This document shows, in pieces, positions 32,549 to 37,239 of a stretch of 37,239 nucleotides of DNA. The DNA is from an uncultured Rhizobiaceae group bacterium (lineage in GTDB: Bacteria > Pseudomonadota > Alphaproteobacteria > Rhizobiales > Rhizobiaceae). The notes under the pieces were generated by a model. That model had not been told where the DNA came from and searched no databases. It worked only from the letters and a program-made list of their open reading frames with translations. The position numbers and the translations under genes are program-made. Location: the NCBI GenBank assembly GCA_947501445.1, contig CANMVS010000034.1, positions 1 to 37,239 of the forward strand, given 5' to 3'. Position 1 is the first letter of the stretch; each line of letters begins with the position of its first letter.

Positions 32549-33388
32549 TCAGGTCTCAACATCTTCTTCCGGCGGAAACGCCAGACGATTGGTTAGATCA
32601 TATCGACAGCCTTGGCCCAATACGTCAAGCTTCAATCCAAGCAGACTGAGCGCCTCACCGCGTTCTGCCTGCCAGACGGATGAATAACTCAGATCAGCAG
32701 CATTGACGACGGTCACCGTGCCACTGCCAACCACATCCAGAATATTATCCGGACCGATAAAGGCCGCCGTATCTTCATCAACGCCCAGACCGATCAGAAA
32801 CGGATTATAGGATGTTGCTGACAAAAGCCTGCCAAGACGATTACGCTGGGTAAAGTGCTGGTCGATGATCACGGCATTTGTCAGGCCGAGACCCGGTGCC
32901 ATATTGATGCCGCCTTCAGCCGGAGCACGGCCGCTGCGGCCACCTGCAACCATATGTTCGGACATGATAGAGGCCCCGGCAGAGGTACCTGCAACAGGTA
33001 CACCGGCGGCATTTGAACGCCTGATTTGCTGCGCAACAAGCGTGCCACCCAAAATAGTCGACAGGCGCAACTGGTTACCACCGGTCATGAATATGCCCGT
33101 GGCACGGGCCAGCATCTCAACAAACGCCGGATTGTCGCCGTCTGCGCGCCGAGTGATTGGCAAATAGGCGACCTGCCCGGCACCAAGTTCGCGGAAAATG
33201 GCGTTATAATCCGGACCGGTGCGTTTGAGTTGAGATGCCGTGGGGATCACCACAATATCGGCCTTGTTGCCGCCTGAAAGGTCTACAAACCTTCGATGGA
33301 TGCGCATTTCCTTGACTCTGTCCTCACCACCCCCAATCGGGATGATAAAACCACGGTCCTTATCGTCGCTTACGGGTGCGGGGCACAT
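32549..33388 (-). CDS. cphB: cyanophycinase (peptidase family S51)
   Basis: This serine exopeptidase degrades cyanophycin to beta-Asp-Arg dipeptides. The nucleophile elbow is G-T-S-A-G-A-S (Ser136 counted from the ATG at 33388). The N-terminus F-I-I-P-I-G-G-G-E-D and the segment G-I-F-M-T-G-G-N-Q-L-R-L are typical of CphB. There is no signal peptide, so it is the intracellular type. The frame also opens with TTG at 33400; neither start has a clear ribosome-binding site, and I give the ATG. It is 82 bases upstream of cphA in the same direction. Confidence 0.93.
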   Translation of the reverse strand: MCPAPVSDDKDRGFIIPIGGGEDRVKEMRIHRRFVDLSGGNKADIVVIPTASQLKRTGPDYNAIFRELGAGQVAYLPITRRADGDNPAFVEMLARATGIFMTGGNQLRLSTILGGTLVAQQIRRSNAAGVPVAGTSAGASIMSEHMVAGGRSGRAPAEGGINMAPGLGLTNAVIIDQHFTQRNRLGRLLSATSYNPFLIGLGVDEDTAAFIGPDNILDVVGSGTVTVVNAADLSYSSVWQAERGEALSLLGLKLDVLGQGCRYDLTNRLAFPPEEDVET

Positions 33389-33555
33389 AAGGGTCGTCAA
33401 CTTTCTGATTTGTTTCTATCCTGGTCCTTCAGTGGTTTTCCCAATGGAATGAACTGAAGAAGCCCGTCTATTATTGTTTTGTTCACATTGCCTTAAATCT
33501 GCCATGGGGATCAAAAAGCCAAGCAGTTTTAAGTTCAACGCATATCATTCTTTCG

Positions 33556-34731
33556 TCATGTGGCAGGCTGGTTTTCATAGGTGCCTAGAATTCCTGCCTG
33601 CCCCTCTTTTACATGCCAGCGCCCCAGGGCCATAACATCTCTCACGTTGTAGCGGCTATCAAGCACCACAAGATCCGCATCATGCCCCTGTTTCAGGCGC
33701 CCTTTGGAATGCAGACGAAGCAGATCCGCAACATTGGAAGTCATTGTGGGCAAAACAGTCTCGATCACCACACCATGTGCCACCAGCTCTTTCAGCGTTT
33801 CAGGCAATGTCGAGGAACAACCAACACCCATGCGGGTTAAATTGCCCTCGTCATCAAAGGCGGGAAGACATCCACCGCCATCGGAACTGATCGTCAGGCC
33901 ATCTGCCGGCCGCTTTTGAGCGTGATACTGCAAAAATCCTTCACCAGCAGAAAGCCCCGGATCAATATGACCGCCTGGAAAAGCGGTAAGATCTATGCGG
34001 CATCCCGCGTCAACCAGTTCCAGCGCCTGTTCGAACAGGTCCCTGTTTCGGTTAACATGGGTCGGATTGAATACCCGGGCCGGAATTTCCGACTGCTCCA
34101 ATGCCTGCCGTAGAAGCGAGAGCCCGCGTTTTCCATCTCCCATGTGGCAGTGAACGATACCGGCTTTACCAGTCATCAGCCCGGCAACATGGGCTTCGCT
34201 GGCCACACGCAGGAATTCATCCAGGGTTGGCTGACTTGAACGGTGATCACTGATCGCCAGTTCACCCACACCAATGATGGGATCAATGAAAACGATATCC
34301 GAGCGGGCACTGCCCGTCAGTGTCGTCAGTGGTAAATGGTAACCACCGGTGTGGCACCAGGCCGAGAGTCCCTCTTCACGCAAACCATAGGCCTGTGTTA
34401 CCAGCGTATGCGTATTGCGTGTCAGGTCATCCGTACCAAGAACCCCGACAACACTGGTGACACCTGCGAGGGTAAAAGCAGAAAGAAAGGTTGGCGGCAC
34501 CCGGCTACTGGGTCCGGATTCACCACCGCCACCGGTAATATGCGCATGGGCGTCGATAAAGCCCGGAACAACACGCGCACCGTCGACATCCACAACACTG
34601 ACATCCAGGCAACTGTCGAGATCAGGCGCTTTTGCGCCGATATAGGCGATGGATTTTCCGGCAATCAGAATGTCGCAAATCCCCATGGGATCGGGCGCAA
34701 ACAGATTTGCATTTTTGATAAGCTGAAACAT
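33556..34731 (-). CDS. iadA: isoaspartyl dipeptidase (beta-aspartyl peptidase)
   Basis: This 391-aa amidohydrolase hydrolyses beta-aspartyl dipeptides, here presumably the beta-Asp-Arg released by cyanophycinase. Zinc ligands are visible: H62 and H64 (D-A-H-A-H), H196 (H-C-H-M-G-D), H225 (P-T-H-V-N-R-N) and D284 (S-S-D-G-G-G). The position corresponding to the carbamylated bridging Lys162 of the E. coli enzyme is Glu157 (G-V-G-E-L-A-I-S-D-H-R-S). Gene order iadA-cphB-cphA-Mur ligase in one direction suggests a cyanophycin turnover operon. The 167-base gap before cphB could hold a second promoter. Confidence 0.9.
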   Translation of the reverse strand: MFQLIKNANLFAPDPMGICDILIAGKSIAYIGAKAPDLDSCLDVSVVDVDGARVVPGFIDAHAHITGGGGESGPSSRVPPTFLSAFTLAGVTSVVGVLGTDDLTRNTHTLVTQAYGLREEGLSAWCHTGGYHLPLTTLTGSARSDIVFIDPIIGVGELAISDHRSSQPTLDEFLRVASEAHVAGLMTGKAGIVHCHMGDGKRGLSLLRQALEQSEIPARVFNPTHVNRNRDLFEQALELVDAGCRIDLTAFPGGHIDPGLSAGEGFLQYHAQKRPADGLTISSDGGGCLPAFDDEGNLTRMGVGCSSTLPETLKELVAHGVVIETVLPTMTSNVADLLRLHSKGRLKQGHDADLVVLDSRYNVRDVMALGRWHVKEGQAGILGTYENQPAT

Positions 34732-34841
34732 TCCAGTTCGGTTATATTATTCTATTTCCAATTGCTATGGCGCAGTTACAACTCAAAGCAATAATTTCTG
34801 CCGGACAGTCTCGGCACACGATGACGGTTCTGCAGATGCCA

Positions 34842-35492
34842 TCAGCCCAAAAAATAGAAAAACAAAGGGACCGGCGCGATGGCAACGGCAATCGCAGTAA
34901 TAAAACCCCAAAACGAAAACAGTCCGCTCAGACCAGCGGTAAAGGCAATGCCGCCACCGCCGCCGACAATGGAATTTCCAGGCAAATTCAACAGCAACAT
35001 CACGGCCACATAACGGTAGCGCAACATCAGCGGCACAAAGCGACGTGGCGCATTATCGGTCAGCATGGACAGGCGTGCCTCGCCATCAAGCGGCGTGAGG
35101 CGCATGATAAAATCGTCAGCCCTTTTCAGCCCCAGTGCGCGAACAGCCCTTGCCAGCACTGACAAGGGAACAAACCGGCCAACCAGAAACGCTATCACCA
35201 GGGCCGCAAGCATGCTGAAGTAGACCAGCAAAGCAATGCGCCCACCAAACATGACAATTAGACCAAGCCCGATTTCAGCGCCGGGCACAAACGGGATAGC
35301 GGAGGCAACGATAAACACCGCAGCTGTTATCATGATCATCGTGCTGAGCATCGGCTCATTTTCAGAATGTGTTTTGAGATCAATAAAATCCAAAAACCAG
35401 TGTCCAACCAGCCACCCTGCCGACAAAAGCGCAATGTAAACAACAATGATGAGAGCGGGTGTGTATCTGCTGGCAGCCGACATCAGATACAC
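34842..35492 (-). CDS. VTT/TVP38 (SNARE-associated, DedA-like) membrane protein
   Basis: This is a 216-aa inner-membrane protein with about five or six hydrophobic segments. A central V-A-S-A-I-P-F-V-P-G-A-E-I-G-L-G-L-I-V-M-F-G-G segment resembles the re-entrant loop of the VTT domain, and L-P-G-N-S-I-V-G-G-G-G-G-I-A lies near the C-terminus in the second conserved region. DedA/TVP38 proteins are linked to lipid or small-solute movement. It is on the same strand as iadA but 110 bases upstream of it, so it may be a separate unit. Family assignment is by motif and topology only. Confidence 0.65.
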   Translation of the reverse strand: MYLMSAASRYTPALIIVVYIALLSAGWLVGHWFLDFIDLKTHSENEPMLSTMIMITAAVFIVASAIPFVPGAEIGLGLIVMFGGRIALLVYFSMLAALVIAFLVGRFVPLSVLARAVRALGLKRADDFIMRLTPLDGEARLSMLTDNAPRRFVPLMLRYRYVAVMLLLNLPGNSIVGGGGGIAFTAGLSGLFSFWGFITAIAVAIAPVPLFFYFLG

Positions 35493-35676
35493 TCAGAATG
35501 ATCGCTTACGTATGGATGACACCCGATATCCACACAATCTGGTTTGGTAATAACTGACATGTTCGATCATAACACGCAGTTGCATCCAGCACAGACAAAA
35601 AGCTTTCTTTGCTACAAGCCACAATGATGCCCCACGGGGATAGGTCGTTCCTGTATTCTGTAGAAGGTGGCGCACC

Positions 35677-36384
35677 CTAGAAGCGTTCCACCCAGGGTCT
35701 GATGGCCAGTTCATCAGACCAGGTCGATCTGTGCTGGCGGATCAAGGCAAGGTAATTGTCGGCAATGGCATCAGGATCGAGCATGGAATCAGGATTATCA
35801 TCCGCTGGCGTCCGCTCCGACCGCGACAGATTGTGAATACCGCCATCAATATTGACCCATGTCACATGTATGCCCTTGGGATGAAGTTCACGCGCCATGG
35901 ATTGGGCCAAACCCCTTTGTGCAAATTTGCCCATGGCAAAGGGCGCCGATTGGGCAAATCCTTTGGTACCGGCTGAAGCACCGGTAAACAGGATTGTTCC
36001 GCGCGATCCATTCTCCAGTGGCTGTGATTGCATTTTTCTTGCTGCTGCCTGCCCGACCAGAAATGAACCAAAGGCTGTAACTGCAATTGCATCACGCACG
36101 GTCCTGGGGTCCAGATCAGCCACCGGACCACGCTGGCGTGCAGAGGGATTATAGATCGCCACCTCCAGCCGGCCATTCAGGGAGGCAAACAATTGTTCCA
36201 CCTGTTCGATATCAGACCCATCGCACGCATGAACCTGCGCGCCCGTCTGCGCTGCAAGTTCAGATATCTTGTCAACATTTCGCGCAGCAAGCACCGGTTG
36301 GTACCCCTGCCTGACCAACAGTCTTGCCAGTGACGCCGACAGTCCGTCGCCAACACCCACTATAAGTGCCAATGGTTTTGACAT
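35677..36384 (-). CDS. SDR family oxidoreductase with Phe in place of the catalytic Tyr
   Basis: This 235-aa short-chain dehydrogenase/reductase-like protein starts with ATG at 36384 (M-S-K-P-L-A-L-I-V-G-V-G-D-G-L). The cofactor loop reads G-V-G-D-G-L-S instead of T-G-x-x-x-G-I-G. Ser137 (T-G-A-S-A-G-T) is present. The usual Y-x-x-x-K is F-A-M-G-K, with Phe149 and Lys153, and N-N-A-G is Y-N-P-S. The fold looks intact, but chemistry needing the Tyr hydroxyl is doubtful; it may be a divergent reductase or a binding protein. It has no clear operon partner: the VTT gene starts 184 bases downstream of its stop. Confidence 0.8.
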   Translation of the reverse strand: MSKPLALIVGVGDGLSASLARLLVRQGYQPVLAARNVDKISELAAQTGAQVHACDGSDIEQVEQLFASLNGRLEVAIYNPSARQRGPVADLDPRTVRDAIAVTAFGSFLVGQAAARKMQSQPLENGSRGTILFTGASAGTKGFAQSAPFAMGKFAQRGLAQSMARELHPKGIHVTWVNIDGGIHNLSRSERTPADDNPDSMLDPDAIADNYLALIRQHRSTWSDELAIRPWVERF

Positions 36385-36471
36385 GTTCTTTACTCGCTCC
36401 AGCCTCATGAATCGCCAGCCATTAGATATGGCGGTTGTCTGTAAAGAACAGCGTCTGTGGTGGAATTAATT

Positions 36472-37017
36472 TTACGCGCGATGCGTTGTTGCAGGACCAG
36501 CATCTGTGCCAGCCCCGATGGAGGCGACAAAAGATCTGATATCAGCTGATCTGCTGAAACGGTGAATCGTTAGATGCTGTGGTGCATCATCGATTATGGC
36601 CTGGAGTTTTGCACGCGAGGATTTGCGGGTCCGCAGAATGAAACGCAAAAATTCCAAATCAAGCCGTTCAGGGCAATCGGGTGCCATATCCGGTCTGCTC
36701 TTGCCGTAGCCAACCAATATTCTTTTGACAACCCGCCAAAGACGCAACGGCAGCGCGATATCAAGCCAGATCAGCGTATCTGCGTGTGCCACCCGATCCG
36801 CATAGGTACGGGAATGACCGCCCTCCAAAATCCACGCATCCTTGCGGTGGATTTGCTTCGTCATGCGATCTTTTTCATCCGCACATCGTTCCTGCCATCC
36901 GGGCAACCAGTGAATATGATCCATATGGTAAAGAGGCAGGGCTGTGTGTTGTTGGAGTACATACCCAAGTGTCGTCTTGCCTGATCCCGGTCCACCAACA
37001 ATCATGACCCGTTTCAT
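36472..37017 (-). CDS. P-loop NTPase, adenylate-kinase-like (FlaR/topology-modulation type)
   Basis: This is a 181-aa small AAA/P-loop protein. I chose ATG at 37017, which gives M-K-R-V-M-I-V-G-G-P-G-S-G-K-T-T with the Walker A motif at about 8-15. It continues with L-Y-H-M-D-H-I-H-W-L-P-G-W, W-I-L-E-G-G-H-S and D-T-L-I-W-L-D (Walker B-like), then a basic lid helix. This is the pattern of proteins often labelled DNA topology modulation protein FlaR, which are really kinase-like NTPases of unknown substrate. The frame runs nine codons further upstream to 37044 but without a better start. It stands 87 bases upstream of the SDR gene. Confidence 0.8.
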   Translation of the reverse strand: MKRVMIVGGPGSGKTTLGYVLQQHTALPLYHMDHIHWLPGWQERCADEKDRMTKQIHRKDAWILEGGHSRTYADRVAHADTLIWLDIALPLRLWRVVKRILVGYGKSRPDMAPDCPERLDLEFLRFILRTRKSSRAKLQAIIDDAPQHLTIHRFSRSADIRSFVASIGAGTDAGPATTHRA

Positions 37018-37239
37018 CGCATTGCCTTTTGACTGAGCCCACACACATACCGGAACTTATCATAACACCGGCGGAGAGAATATGGGACACAAGTTCCCGC
37101 GCAGCGGGCAAGAAGACATTGTTGAAAGCCATCAGTGATCGGGGTGCAGCGCAGATGAGCGCTCCTGTGAACACGTGGGTTTGGCAGGCGGGGTTGATTT
37201 GTTTTCTATTCACGGCGCACCGGCGCTTTCGCGCCTGCC
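37018..37239. other. intergenic end of the window, no gene called
   Basis: I see no supported gene here. A short hairpin GGCGC-TTTC-GCGCC lies at 37222-37235. A minus-strand open frame (36875-37213) overlaps the NTPase gene in another frame and has no family resemblance. Confidence 0.4.

Noticed and set aside
37082-37138. Tiny plus-strand frame with GGAGAG just upstream of ATG
   Set aside because: At 18 codons, with no resemblance to known small proteins, the ribosome-binding match alone is not enough.
36875-37213. 112-codon minus-strand frame at the right edge
   Set aside because: It overlaps the P-loop NTPase gene in another frame, and the NTPase is well supported by its Walker A motif.
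1-37239. tRNA, rRNA, CRISPR, insertion-sequence or phage features
   Set aside because: I found no cloverleaf-type sequence, direct-repeat array, transposase or integrase frame on either strand.

Overview
The window looks like a chromosomal segment of an alphaproteobacterium, probably of the Hyphomicrobiales (Rhizobiales) type. This rests on the gene repertoire: a Frc/Xyl-type sugar ABC transporter run by an FCD-type GntR regulator, a LysR-controlled ring-cleaving dioxygenase/hydrolase/pirin set, a cyanophycin locus, a classical autotransporter, and small interspersed repeats at gene ends. I see no tRNA, rRNA, CRISPR array, insertion sequence or phage gene.

Layout. 1-5002 (+): a lipoprotein metalloprotease; a RibD/DHFR-like reductase paired with a TetR regulator behind an apparent operator; a truncated alpha/beta-hydrolase; and a di-haem cytochrome c overlapping it. 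5003-9893: an AT-rich leader and a 1,447-residue autotransporter. 10077-15205 (-): five genes joined by 1-4 nt stop/start overlaps, encoding a GNAT-like protein, a ThiF/E1-like adenylyltransferase, a polytopic membrane protein, a second GNAT protein carrying an 18-bp in-frame tandem repeat, and an Acg-type nitroreductase. This is the best candidate for an undescribed system: activation by adenylation, acyl transfer, flavin redox chemistry and a membrane component with no obvious known pathway. 15324-19002: a LysR regulator divergent from a quinone/aromatic detoxification operon (VOC ring-cleaving dioxygenase, carboxylesterase, pirin).

19131-27921 (+): a sugar or sugar-acid catabolic operon. 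A GntR regulator (apparently near-leaderless) is followed by a hairpin-rich leader, a periplasmic binding protein, an ATPase, a permease, an aldo/keto reductase, an aldehyde dehydrogenase, an enolase-superfamily dehydratase or cycloisomerase, and 2-dehydro-3-deoxygalactonokinase. The aldolase that should complete the route is not in the window. The last gene meets the next, convergent operon with no gap: the palindrome TGATCA supplies both stop codons.

27922-34731 (-): a complete cyanophycin cycle, with isoaspartyl dipeptidase, cyanophycinase, cyanophycin synthetase, and a second Mur-ligase-type protein that lacks the ATP-grasp part. 34842-37017 (-): a VTT/TVP38-like membrane protein, an atypical SDR with Phe in place of the catalytic Tyr, and a small P-loop kinase-like ATPase. 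A dispersed repeat of about 100 bp occurs three times (1328, 5005, 19866), each time at or within a few bases of a stop codon.
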